Counted from the first letter of the stretch, positions 21,622-31,821 are shown. The stretch: DNA of 64,000 nucleotides from Phytophthora quininea (GCA_011947345.1 JAAVTG010000064.1:124001-188000); one strand, 5' to 3'. Numbers and translations are program-made. Notes: generated from the letters alone by a model not told the origin.

Positions 21622-22526
21622 TGTAATGAGCTTCTGGAACCCCTGCTCCTGGGTAATCGTAGCCCAAGTGCTTTCGTGCGTCGATGCCACGAGGTTCGCT
21701 GTGTAAACTTTACTACAACCGGACACTACTGGCCGACAGGGTGCAAGTCGCTGTCCTGCGCCGGTGCTCAACACCAATTTATATTACCTCCTCCTCTTTA
21801 ACCGACGCTCCTGTTGCAAGTGTCGTCGATCTCCGTGAACTCGGCTAGCCTCGCCCGCCGGTCCTGTACTTCGTGAACTCCAAGCACGTCTACTCGGGCC
21901 CTCCAACACGTCCAACGTGGATACAGCACTGGGGTACTGGTCCTCAACGTGGACTCAATAGCCGTAGCTACTGGCCCTCCAACGTGAACTCAGTAGCCTG
22001 AGCTACTGGTCCTCCAACGTGAATACAGCGGTAATGGTCCACTGGTCCTCCAACGTGAACACAGTAGTGATGGTCCACTGGTCCTCCTGCGTGAGCTCGG
22101 TGCCTGCTGTCACCGGCCCTGACACTATCCTGCTGCTACCTACTGTCCGTGTCCGTCCTTCAGTTGCTGTCCGTCGTCCAGCCACCGTTACGTCCGTCGT
22201 CCACTGCACCTGTCGTCAGCTTGGGCGCTTCTGCGCGTGTCCGCCTCCTGCACTGGTCTTGGCTTGATCTGTCCCGAGTCCTGCGTGCTCCGTCGCGAAT
22301 TCGAGAGTGAGCCATCTTGGGCTCGAGCTCCTGGTGATCCCGAAATATGCCCTTTCAGCTGCTCGCTTATCTCAGGCGGGATCCTTCCACCAGCGTCTGT
22401 TCACAGCAGAACCTGCGGCTGTCGTTCGTCGGTTCCGCCATTGTGCTCGCGCCCAGCAGCGCCACCTTCAGCTGCTCCGGCCGACTCAGCATCTGCATCA
22501 AGAAGTCCGCCACCAGTCATATCACA
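21622..22526 (-). repeat. LTR (5' LTR in element orientation)
   Basis: 905 bp, matches 12850-13754, with the internal degenerate ~38-bp repeats at about 21901-22097. In element orientation it is the promoter-bearing LTR driving gag-pol. Confidence 0.95.
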
Positions 22527-22888
22527 CCACTATCAGCCCAATCCTCTAGTAAACTTACTGGCTGAAGTATTGGTCACCTGGTTGGGAGTGACCAAACCTC
22601 TGCAGGAGGAATTTCCATAACCAAGTGGAATTCCACTTGCTTTTTCCAAAGCGTGTGTAGAGACTGAGCCCACTCTCTTTGTGCGTATATGTTTGCAACT
22701 AGTTGGTCGGTCATGAGACTTGGATAGAAAGTGGCGAGAAAACCATAGCATTTGGCAAGAAAATCATGACTTATTGACAGAAAAACCTACTACCATCACG
22801 ACAATCGGAGATGAAATCATGGAAAATGGAAATGTGTATTTTGATTAAAGGAGCAACATATCAACTTGCTGGTTCGTCGCCTCCACTT

Positions 22889-23167
22889 CTACTTCTTGCT
22901 CCCTTTCGTTTTACATCGTTTATGCTTCTCTTTGGGTCCTGGTTTTTCTCCTCGTGAGCCTTTTTCCCTCGGCGAAGTCGGAACGACAGACATGCGGCAG
23001 GACGTATCGATTGTAAGCGTAGAATCAATCGGAAAGGGTACAAACTTCAGCGTGTATGTGTCTCGAAAGTGTTGGAGCGAAAGTCGGTCGGCATCGTAAA
23101 GGTTTGCAATTGGAGTTCCATCTTGAATTGCAGCCGCCGTAGCGTGTACGCATGAAAAGAATGGCAC
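22889..23167 (-). CDS. Doubtful second frame in the TIR element
   Basis: 92 codons from ATG 23167 with a mildly hydrophobic start (MPFFSCVHATAAA) and a very basic C-terminus (KEKHKRCKTKGSKK). It could be a downstream exon of the 23531 gene or a chance frame. Confidence 0.2.
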   Translation of the reverse strand: MPFFSCVHATAAAIQDGTPIANLYDADRLSLQHFRDTYTLKFVPFPIDSTLTIDTSCRMSVVPTSPREKGSRGEKPGPKEKHKRCKTKGSKK

Positions 23168-23231
23168 AACAACTAGTATACTATGTAGTAGTAACGTGTC
23201 AACGTCCAGCTATTATCAGTGAACCTCACCA

Positions 23232-23531
23232 CTACATGCTGACGAAAGTTCTGAGCCCAAGTTGAGCTGCAGCAGCCTGCGCTTCCACCGTTTTCCACTG
23301 TTCAAGCGACAGCTTGAGCTTCTTGCGCGAGCGATAGTTCTTGCTCGCGAGACGAGCTCTCGCCCTGCGATCGGCTTCACGAGAAGTTTGTGCCTCGTCG
23401 CCACACGGGAACACGCGCTGAAGGTGCTTCCGTAGTCCTGCAGGCGTTTTCAAAACACGTTGACACCGGAAGCACTTTCTCGGGCGGCCACGCTTCCTGG
23501 GGACGCGCATCTTCGACTTGACCTTCACCAT
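23232..23531 (-). CDS. Small AT-hook/zinc-finger-like protein inside the TIR element
   Basis: 99 codons from ATG 23531. The order is: basic AT-hook-like RKRGRPRK, a C2-type CFRCQRVLKTPAGLRKHLQ segment with a following HLQRVFPC that could complete a C2HC finger, then a basic helix (RRARARLASKNYRSRKK) leading into an amphipathic helix (LSLEQWKTVEAQAAAAQLGL) in bZIP-like spacing. Upstream, a GTAAGT...TTTTTCAG intron of ~50 nt at about 23544-23594 would lie in the 5' UTR; read without splicing it gives an N-terminal extension to 23612. Likely a DNA-binding protein; whether it belongs to the element or was captured is unknown. Confidence 0.5.
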   Translation of the reverse strand: MVKVKSKMRVPRKRGRPRKCFRCQRVLKTPAGLRKHLQRVFPCGDEAQTSREADRRARARLASKNYRSRKKLKLSLEQWKTVEAQAAAAQLGLRTFVSM

Positions 23532-23795
23532 TGAGCTTGGAGATTCGATACTGAAAAAGGAAAAAGTAAGAAAACACCCGTCCCAGCCCACCCACTTACT
23601 TATGGACATCATCGCGCGTTTTCTTAGCTACAACGACCAGATCCACTTGCTTATGGAAATCGTCACTGCTGGAGGTAAGAGTAAGTGGAATTCCACTTGG
23701 TTATGGAAATTCCTCTGCAGCTTATCAGAAGAGTCAGACCAGATGTTCGTGCATAAGATTGGAGTTTCGTACCATCAACTGCATTGACCCGTAAA

Positions 23796-23820
23796 CTTGT
23801 TATCATTTCCAAACTCTCTC
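23796..23820 (+). promoter_or_regulatory. Putative initiator-like core promoter of the split effector gene
   Basis: A 25-nt block ending 27 nt before the ATG contains TCATTTCC, matching the oomycete initiator (YTCANTYY-like). The same block recurs with three mismatches at 26368-26392 before the second effector gene, at nearly the same distance from its ATG. Confidence 0.45.
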
Positions 23821-23847
23821 TCACCAACAAACAAGTTCTTCTACTCC

Positions 23848-25340
23848 ATGCGTCTACCGGTGCCCCTTTACGTCTTCGCAGCAGCGACAGTTGTCTTGCT
23901 GACAATCGGTCTGGAGCTATCGACATCCTGGAACTGGGAACCAATTTGACACGCTTACTCGAGGCGGTGCCAAGCACTGAGGCAAGACGCCTACGCGGCC
24001 TCAAAGCAGCCGATCCCGAAGAGGAAGAGAGGGTGTCGTTTTCGTCCATCAGGAATGCGCTTGGCGTGAAGAAGACACCACCTGAAATCAAACGAGCTCA
24101 AGAGTAGAAGAAATTTTAAGTTGATTAACCAGTCGGATAAACCGTTTTTCTAGCTACGATCGTATACTACTTAGTCGTTCTGCTGCTTAGTTTCGTGGAA
24201 TCCAAACGTGACTTGCTGGTAGTGTGTTTCGCGACGCAGGTGGGTCAAAGCCTAACTTCTCCAGAACAGAGGTTACAATTTTGTCGTCAATCCCAAGCTC
24301 CGCTGAATGGTGATTGATGAACAGACAGTGTCGTCGAAAAGAGAACATCACATTTTGGACGCTTGGTACTTCAGCTGTAGTTTCACGGAATAGTATGTCG
24401 TTTCTCAACCTCCACGTAGCATGGAACGCGATCGCAGTGTGGACTCGCCACAGTAGCAGGACCACCTTTTGGTTCTGCCTCCACTCCCTATTCAGGTCTC
24501 GTGGTTTAGGAAAAATTAGCAATCGCCAATCAAACTCCGTCGCGAAAGCCTTATGCCATGGGGACCACAATGGGGTCCACATTTGCGTCAGAGCTGGGCA
24601 CGAGAAGAAACAGTGCTCTACTGTTTCTATCGCAGCACATGATCGTCTCACACACTGTTGAATCGTAGGATTTAACGACTTGAGGAAGAACAGCCTTGAT
24701 CCGACAATGAGGTCTCCAAAGAACATTCTCAGCATCACATCGTGGATAACAGGAACCAGAAACTGGCGGAGGGCGAGTATCTGTTGTAACGTAGTATGGA
24801 TCTGTCGTTGCGGACAGCCAAGCACTTTCATGGGGTGTGGTTGCACGCATCTATCAGGCCGCAACAATTTGTCCCAGTCTTGGGATTTTAGATTTGGGAA
24901 GAACCGAGATGTTTTTCCGACTGTCAGTCCAAATGTCGGCGGCATTGCACCTCGCGTTGCCACGCTTATTCCACCTGTCTCTGGGTGTGGCAATACCCGT
25001 TCAAATACCTGGGTTAGCTGTCGATAAAGCTGGGTGATATCTGTCAGTGCAACCCTGGACCCCAGAATTGGACGTAGCTCGGTAAATACCCCTCAAACAA
25101 GCTCAAGAGCCACTTAAACTCGCCAAAGCTGAAGCCAAGCTCAAGGAGAACCTGATGAACGACAAGTTCATTGTCAACACGTTCAAACAAGCCGTTAAAG
25201 ATGTGGGCAAAAGCCGCAAGACAAGGGATGAGGTTCAGCGGACGATCATCGCACAAAATCTCAAGAGGATCATCGACATCGGGAGGGAGGACATAGAGCT
25301 CATGCGCAAGGTGCAGTGGCCCTTGAAGCTACGAGGATAG
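23848..25340 (+). pseudogene. RxLR-EER effector gene split by a LINE insertion
   Basis: Host-translocated secreted effector family of oomycetes. From ATG 23848 comes a signal peptide (basic start, then a hydrophobic core), but that frame stops after ~33 codons. A neighbouring frame carries RRLR (23985-23996) followed about 8 residues later by an EEEER acidic patch, which is the RxLR-dEER arrangement. This frame ends at a TAG (24105) created exactly where a LINE begins. Beyond the LINE, after a 17-bp repeat of the same bases, the frame resumes at 25110 with a charged helical domain to a stop at 25340. So there are two lesions: a frame change between signal peptide and RxLR, and the insertion. 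It is related to the effector at 26418. Confidence 0.75.
24105..25092 (-). mobile_element. 5'-truncated non-LTR retrotransposon (LINE) inserted in the effector gene
   Basis: Minus-strand frame 24993-24187 encodes the C-terminal region of a LINE reverse-transcriptase polyprotein, including a zf-RVT-like SCAAIETVEHCFFSC motif and a conserved HATWRLRNDI segment. The same protein end, on the plus strand, is found at 29471-30372. The insertion is bordered by 17-bp direct repeats with one mismatch (24088-24104 and 25093-25109), a normal LINE target-site duplication. The 5' side is truncated, with no RT core. The 3' end lies at ~24105; no long A-tail is seen. Confidence 0.85.
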
Positions 25341-25816
25341 CTCAAAACGGACTATTAGAGCAGGGGCTTCGTTGGATAGATGAGCGGAGGAGGTTATGTC
25401 TGGGACTTCTTTTCGCCCCATTTAATACGAAACTCTTGCTCAAATCGATGATTGACCATCAAGTGTTTTTGTGGTGGGCAGTAAGCAAAGCTTTTTGCTG
25501 CTCAGACAGCACCCTCCCCTTCTCCAAACGCTATGAGTTGAGTCCGAGCAATAAATCGAAGTGGTGGTCAAGGGCGTCACCGTCGTCTTCTTTGACGAAC
25601 TGAATTTCAGAGGACTCTCCCCACAATCTTCTTGTCGGTGCTGAGAAGTTGCATATACTGTATTGTAGCAAGACAAATTATCGGGGCTCTCGGGCACAGC
25701 GTTCTCGTAGACGTCATAACCTTGTTATTTATGCCACCTTCACCACTTCTACCGTGGGGTAGTTCGCCAGCATTCACTTTTTAAGTGGGAGCGACTTTGT
25801 TTATTTAACACAGCTC
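25341..25816. other. Spacer between effector copies
   Basis: No gene recognised; short open frames only. Confidence 0.3.
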
Positions 25817-26156
25817 ATGCGTCGATCGGTTTGTTGTCGCCACGGTTGTCTTTCTAGGGGCTGGATCGGCCTCAACCGTCAAGGCCCTGGAGGCACTATT
25901 TCGGCGCCCGACACAGCGCCAAGGGATCAAGACAGCGAGCCTTCAAAGACGCCCAACAAAATTTGGAGACGGCGGTTTCCTTCCGATCAACCAATTTTCA
26001 AGAAGGATGTTTCGAGCCTTGAAAACAGCCGAAGCAAGCAGGATGACGAGCCCTACACGCTCAACATTGCCAGCAGCAAGACGTACAATACAACAACTTC
26101 TACACACGCTACTTGACGGAGGTCCCGGAAAAATCTGGCTATCGTCACGTACAGTA
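25817..26156 (+). pseudogene. Decayed effector copy
   Basis: A signal-peptide-like core (FVVATVVFLGAGSA) one frame away from the ATG at 25817 and a C-terminal segment (YTLNIASSKTY followed by a tyrosine/arginine-rich tail in another frame) match the corresponding parts of the effector at 26418-27052. Coding potential hops between three frames, so it has several indels, and no clear RxLR survives. Best read as a remnant of a third tandem family member. Confidence 0.5.
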
Positions 26157-26367
26157 AACCAACATACGAGGTAAATGCCTACCTTTACGGTATGCGAACG
26201 TCGACGTGCCCTAATCAAAATGCTCTTGGAATTGGGATCGGCAATAGAGCTTGGCGACATTCTGTTCCCGTATTGAGCACCAGTGACAAAGAAAACTCAA
26301 ATCTAATGCACGGACACATGTTCACAACCAACGCTGGCGAACACTGCTACGACACTATCCGTCAATA
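26157..26367. other. Spacer upstream of the second effector
   Basis: No gene recognised; presumably the effector's promoter region. Confidence 0.3.
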
Positions 26368-26392
26368 CTTGTCACCATTTCCAAACTCGCTC
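26368..26392 (+). promoter_or_regulatory. Putative initiator-like core promoter of the second effector
   Basis: 22 of 25 bases match the block at 23796-23820, ending 25 nt before the ATG at 26418. Conserved position and sequence between paralogues suggest a transcription start element. Confidence 0.45.
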
Positions 26393-26417
26393 TTCGGGCA
26401 ACGCTTAAGCTTCCTCC

Positions 26418-27052
26418 ATGCGCCTGCCGATATTCCACTTGGTCGTCGTCGCTACAGTTCTCCTTCTGGCGATCGGTAGTTCGCTCTCCTCGGCTGCAAG
26501 TGTTGAAGAGGCTGGGACTTCGCGGTCGTGCGCTCGGGCTCGATCCAAACAACAAAGCCAGACGCCTACGAACAACTCTACCGAGGGGAACCAAGAAGAA
26601 AGATTTTCTCTTTCGTCCGTCAAGAATCTGTTTGGTGGCGGCACGAGTGGTTTAAAAAGATGACTGCAGAAGCCAAGCAAGCCCGAGCTGCCGCCAAACA
26701 AGCTCAAGCAGCGATTAAACAGGCCAACGCAGAAGCCAAGCTCCTGAAGCAGATGCAAAGTGGTGACGGTATCGGCGAGATTTTCAAAAACGCCCATAAG
26801 GCCTGGAAGAAGGACATTGGGAAAGGGAAATCGGACAAGGATATCCCCATCAACGAGTCGTTGAAGAGGGTTCTTGACAAGGCAGGTCGGAACGAGGATT
26901 ACCTGTACAAGGTGTTTAGGGCATTGCGAAAGTCCAAAGTGAGCCAAAACGACGTCTTCTACACCCTGAATATCGCCAACAGCAAGACATACAGCCGTTT
27001 TTACAGCCGCTACTCGACGTATCTTCGCGACAAAGGTCACCATGCAGTGTAG
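26418..27052 (+). pseudogene. RxLR-EER effector-like gene (frame disrupted as read)
   Basis: ATG 26418 starts a clear signal peptide (basic start, VVVATVLLLAIG core, AA cleavage context). An RRLR motif is encoded near 26553 in a second frame, and a QEER acidic motif near 26595 is back in the first frame. A third frame from ~26655 to the TAG at 27050 encodes the C-terminal domain: Ala/Lys/Gln-rich helices (KQARAAAKQAQAAIKQANAE), then a compact region ending YLRDKGHHAV. Three short frame changes separate these parts; the last two sit in short homopolymers and could be base-calling errors, so the gene may be intact in the organism. Secreted, predicted to enter host cells; target unknown. Confidence 0.72.
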
Positions 27053-27796
27053 GGACCTACGCAGTCGATGTCAAATAAATGCTGTGCTTGGTTGTGCGTT
27101 GAACACCGCGTTCTCCTGGTACCGTAGCACGAAGCTGCTAAATGTTGTTTTATTTTCTGTTGACGCGAAGTTCTCGGTAGCACGAATCGTAGGAGAGGTC
27201 TGTAGAAAACGTTTTGAATCGCTGTCGTCTTGCTGCTTACGTGGACTGAAAGCCTCGACCCTCACCGTGAAAGCCAACCGATCGTAGAATAAGAAACTGT
27301 TGTGAAGGAACCAACCCATTCCTGTCGCTCGTCAATCGGTTGCTGGTGTCACTCGACAATGAATATGTCTTTCCACCGCCTTGACCAGAGTCCAACATAT
27401 TCTACTCAAGGTCGCCAACAATTTCACAGTCGTTCAAGTGTTGGTGGGCTCTAGTGAAGTCTTTGCAAACGCTAGTGCCCTGCAAAACCAAAAGATTTAG
27501 TAGTAATGCTCAGGACAAGCACCAAAGCGCATGGGACCGGTGACCCCATGCGCTCGAAGAGTTTCCATCAAGGTGCGGAGGATTTGGTGGCTCCTCCAGC
27601 ATTTCAGCTCCAACACCAAAGACACGGCGGACCTGGTGGCTCCGTCGAGTTCTCACGACAATCTCAAGAAGTTCCTAGGCATCTGCTACCGACCCGTGTA
27701 GGGCCCGGTGAACTCTCCACGTGTACATGAAGTATCTAAGGAAGGAAATTGAATTGATTAACTGTAAAGGTGTCGTCTCAAGATGAATATGCAATC
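27053..27796. other. Repeat-derived spacer, no clear gene
   Basis: Minus-strand frame 27319-27071 is open but unrecognised. A GAAATTGAATTGATTAAC block near 27745 is the reverse complement of the 3' end of the LINE at 28085-30420 and probably marks another LINE tail. Confidence 0.35.
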
Positions 27797-28010
27797 TGTA
27801 ACGAACTCTTGTGGTCCTCCCGTTCCTGGAGTAGCCGCTAGCTCGTGTACTGACCCTGCGTTGGATCCGATGGGCAGTCCGTCACTAACTTCAACACCTT
27901 AAACAATTACTGGCCGACAGAGAACCAACTGGATTCCCTGTGCCGGTGCGTGCCCTGGCCGACACTGCCACCTGTTTATTATCCTTTCTCGACAACAACT
28001 GTCCTGCCTG
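27797..28010 (-). repeat. Diverged LTR fragment related to the complete gypsy element
   Basis: Begins TGTAACGAACTCTTGTGGTCC, close to the LTR start TGTAATGAGCTTCTGG. It later contains TTACTGGCCGACAGAGAACC and CTGTGCCGGTGC, matching LTR CTACTGGCCGACAGGG and CTGCGCCGGTGC in the same order and spacing. It covers only the first ~215 bp of the LTR and then stops where LINE sequence starts, so the LINE or a deletion removed the rest. Confidence 0.55.
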
Positions 28011-28084
28011 CTCTCAACCTTGCAGCCCTTGGCACCTCGCGAAGCGAATTCCCTGCACGCCTGTCCTTACCACTTGGAACACCT

Positions 28085-30420
28085 AGCCACGTTCTTGGAC
28101 TTCGCTAAGGCTTACGACCGCGTTAATCGTCCGAACCTCCTTCGAGTTTTGGAACGACAAGGATTTGGGCCTCGGTTTTTGGCGTGGATACGTCTGTTGT
28201 ACAACGACTCGAAATGTTCAGTAGTGATCAACGGATGGGCGCAGGACTCGCTGACACCAACTCGAGGAGTGAAACAGGGAGATCCATTGTCTCCGTATTT
28301 GTTTGCTCTCTCGTTGGAACCACTAGGAAATTTGTTACGCGCTCAAAGAGATTTAGGTGTCCTGGTGGGACAAACATTACGAGTCCCAGTGGGGTTCTTT
28401 GCTGACGACACTGTGCTATTCTCAAAAGGAAAGAGGGAGCTAGAAGAGCAGCTTCAAATTGTTGATGACTATTGTGGAGGATCTGGAGCTCGGCTGAACC
28501 ATAACAAAAGTGTGATAATGAGTCTCAACAGTAAACGTTCTGCTCCGCGAGTGTCACCGCTAAAATCACTGAAGCGCGGCGAAACCGTGCGATATCTTGG
28601 CATTCCGTTCGGCAATGGTGATACTTCAACATTGATGGCGAATCAACTCGACAAAAATTGATTAAGCGGCTCCAACTTTGGAAAGGCCGAGCGAGAACCC
28701 TAATCGGCCGAAGGTAGATCGCCCAAGCAGAGATTTTGTCATTGCTGTGGTATTCCACAGCTTCTGTGACGATTCCGACCCGGTTCATCAAACGCTGGCA
28801 AGGCATTGTGAATCGGTACGTGTTATACAACCGCGTAAGCACTGGGAAATCTGGGATAAGTATCGTTCAAAAGGACTGGCTGTGAGGCCACGCGAAGCAG
28901 ACGGCATCGGGGTTCCTGATGTAGCTACTGTTATTCGTCGCCAACACTTTCAACTTCTCCAGAAATTCGTATAGCGATTACTACACACCCAGACGAAGAT
29001 GACAACGTATGGTATCGCCCAATGCTCTACATGATCCAATTACGCTATGGCAACTTCGCCCGCCCGCGATCGAGTGATTTCTTACTTCAAAACCCACTGA
29101 AACCAGCGGGCTGGAGGTCGAGCATGCTACCTTTGTGGTGGAGACACTTGCTACGGGAGTGGAACAGAATTAAATGGCCAGCCCCGGAGTCGATTCACTA
29201 CAACAGAATGAAAACTCTGCAGAAGGCGTTATTCACCCCAATTTGGTGGAGCAGGTTGCCTGAATTTCAGGTACTGGATACACGAAGCCCAGCAAGTCCG
29301 GCGAAGCCCCTGGGGTCAGGGTCAAATGCCTTTCGAGCGCTCTGTCGGGAACTGGCAAAACATAAAAGTTATGTTTTGCCGACTTTCTGGGTGCCAATCG
29401 AGACTGGCCGTCGTCAACGGCATTTTTCACGGACGTCTGCTCCGAGATTCATCCAATACTTGGGACGAAAGTGCTTCCGCATGACATTTTCGTGCTCTAC
29501 CATCAAATGAGCCGATTATTTCATCGCTTACTACCGCATCCGGACGAAGGAGGAATGCAGGAAGTAACAAGTACGAATTCACCACCGATATTTGGAATCG
29601 AGCTAAGCAGCTGTCTCCCAACAGAACCATCTACGCGATTCTTCCCAAATTTGCGATCGCAAGATTGGAAGGTGATTCTCCAGCAAGTTCCGGAGTTGAT
29701 GCATCATCCGATGGAAGACCTGGGGTGTCCTCGACAAAGGATTCATGAGACCTTGTCCAGTGTGATTTCTCTACGTGGATATCTACTGCCTGTAATTCAT
29801 GATGTGATAGTACGAATGTGCTTCGAGACCTCACAGTCGGTTCACGACTATACTTCCTCAGAGAACTAAATCCTACCATCCAAAACTGCGTTCGTCCGGA
29901 ATGCCAGGATATCGAAACGGTTGAACACTGTCTTTTCACGTGCCCGTTATTAGAACCAATGTGGAGCGAACTATGGAGCCGGTGGTCGACGTTCTTTTGC
30001 GTCGATCTAAGCTGGAGGTTGCTACTCTTCCCAAGATTGCAAGACCTTCGTAGGAACAGGAGAAGTGAGCACAAAGAACTGATACTTCTATGGAGGATCT
30101 ACACAGCGATTGTGTTTCATGCAACATGGCGGCTCAGGAACGACATTCATTGCCAGGAAACAACGGCTGAAGGGCCAAATATTCTCAATCTGCTGAACTC
30201 GTTCAAGATGCACTACCAATTCCTCTACCAACACGCACATGAGCTTCACTGCAACCGTGCTACTGTGGCCCGGGTGCTGCAAAAACTTGGCTTTGATCCG
30301 CCAGAAAATAATATCCCGGAGCCCATGCACCACATGTGGACGACACGACACCAACGTAACTCTCACGGATAGATACCTTATCACCTTAAGACGAGAAATC
30401 CGCTAAACAGTTAATCAATT
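28085..30420 (+). mobile_element. LINE-type non-LTR retrotransposon, 5'-truncated and frameshifted
   Basis: Reverse transcriptase begins inside the palm (FLDFAKAYDRVNRPNLL), continues through GVKQGDPLSPYLFAL and the catalytic FADDTVLFSKGKRE, and the thumb (VRYLGIPFGNG), to a stop at 28661. Downstream frames (28678-28974, 29022-29510, 29471-29869, 29818-30372) carry the C-terminal region with a zf-RVT-like CQDIETVEHCLFTC and HATWRLRNDI. Endonuclease and the N-terminus are missing. The C-terminal ~250 residues are homologous to the LINE fragment at 24187-24993, so both belong to one family. Confidence 0.88.
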
Positions 30421-30869
30421 CAATTTCTCTCTCCATCGTCTGCAGACCAACGCCGTGGGTTCACTATGCCGCCGCGTGGTCGTTTATTACTGTCACTGCC
30501 TTCATCCTTCATGCCATCGTGCTTCGACTCGCCCAAACTTGACTTCCCAAAATGCTTCCGCCGGAGCACAACGGGTATGGCTGAGGTTCGATTTCGAGTA
30601 ACATTTAGTCACCCAAACAGCTGTACTCTCGGTCGTATATCCAGAAATACCAAGCCGACAAAATTATACAAGGTTAGCAACTGTCAGCGATTTTATTATG
30701 TTAGGCAAACAGCATAATTAAAACTTTGGTGAAGGTTCGCATAACTCCAAAACTACCTACAGTTATAGACCAGGAAATGTGAAGGATACATAATTGAACC
30801 CATACAACGTAGTGTTGGCCTGTGAACTAGTGTAGCTAAGCACACTTTGGAACCATCAGTAATGCGATG
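30421..30869. other. Spacer with no recognised gene
   Basis: One plus-strand frame (30466-30717) is open but shows no motif. Confidence 0.3.
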
Positions 30870-31509
30870 GAGCACCCACGCATGTTGGAGCGATATTTAC
30901 AATGGATCGACCATTCATATCGAACGTTTCTGAACGCGTTTGCTGACACCTCGAGAAACCGACATGAAATCCAGCTTCGAATTGATACAAAAAAGTGAGA
31001 GCATGAATAAGCAGCTACAAGCAAATAACTTTGTTGGACGCGCGGCGTCTGTTCGATACGACAACTAAGGGTTTACGCCAGCTACAAAGTATCTAAGTGC
31101 AAGAGCAGTCAATGCGGTTAAACTTCGAGAGCAGTATCGACATTGTTCTAGCTGAAAAGGAGTCCACCCCTGGCGTTTGTAGGGCTAAATCGTCTCCTAG
31201 ACACCGGGGTAACTGCGAGGAATGACGTTGATGTGTGCTCTGAGACAACCATAAACCACCTCGCTCTCGTTGCATCCCCTCGTCGATTCCTCCTACCTCC
31301 AACAAGTAGAGATATTGTTCTCGCAGGATCACAGGCGGGCCTGGTCTTCAGCACAAACCGTCGAGCAAAACTCCCAACGACGACTGAAAGACTTATCTTT
31401 TCAGAGTATGACAGAGAGCAATGGAATCCCTAGCTTTTTGCTGCAGCAACTAAGTAAGGAGTTAGAAACACGGGACAGAGACGCGATTGAAAAACAACGA
31501 GGACAGTAA
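30870..31509 (+). pseudogene. Decayed or spliced gene of unknown function
   Basis: Coding-like plus-strand pieces: a helical stretch from ATG 30871 (LERYLQWIDHSYRTFLNAFA), a continuation in another frame after an A-run near 30990, and a C-terminal piece (31270-31509) with SFLLQQLSKELETRDRDAIE. Together they resemble a coiled-coil protein broken by indels or unrecognised introns. No family recognised. Confidence 0.22.
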
Positions 31510-31821
31510 AAATATATTGATTGGTACGAGCCTCGAATCTTGTTTAAATAACAATGTTAATTCCGTGTGTCTTCAGCCACGCCTACCCAGCCTATGCAGC
31601 TGCGGGATCTAGAATGGTCGATACATTTTCGGTGAAGCTACTTAAGCGCCGAGCCGCCAAGCAGTGTAACCGGAACCTGCTTGCATTAATGCCGAGCAAA
31701 CTAGCTTGTATAGAATGCTCAAGTTTTTTTAAAATTAGAATCGGTTCCCTTTGCTTGCCTTGTCCAATTTTGTACTGTAATATTATATTTTTAAGTAGTT
31801 TTTTTCTTTTGAAAGGATCAA

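Larger units (their letters stand above)
12850..22526 (-). mobile_element. Complete Ty3/gypsy LTR retrotransposon, 9677 bp
   Basis: Two 905-bp direct repeats (12850-13754 and 21622-22526) begin TG, end CA, and are flanked by the same 4 bases CCAC (12846-12849 and 22527-22530). The internal region reads on the minus strand as gag, protease, reverse transcriptase, RNase H, integrase, which is the Ty3/gypsy order. On the minus strand the base after the upstream LTR starts TGG, as expected for a tRNA primer-binding site, but the tRNA is not identifiable. The LTRs show no difference in the parts I compared, so insertion was recent. Its reading frames are interrupted at four places, each by about one base. 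Confidence 0.95.
22606..23714. mobile_element. ~1.1-kb TIR element carrying a small zinc-finger-like gene
   Basis: A near-perfect 32-bp inverted repeat at 22607-22638 and 23683-23714 contains the palindrome AAGTGGAATTCCACTT. The 9-bp word CCTCTGCAG occurs at both outer edges (22597-22605 and 23712-23720), overlapping the right TIR by three bases, so it is either a target-site duplication (9 bp would suit a Mutator-type element) or coincidental. Inside the right end a 15-bp subterminal motif (CCACTTRSTTATGGA-like) recurs at 23592, 23643 and 23693. No DDE transposase is present, so the element is non-autonomous or of an unusual type. Confidence 0.6.
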
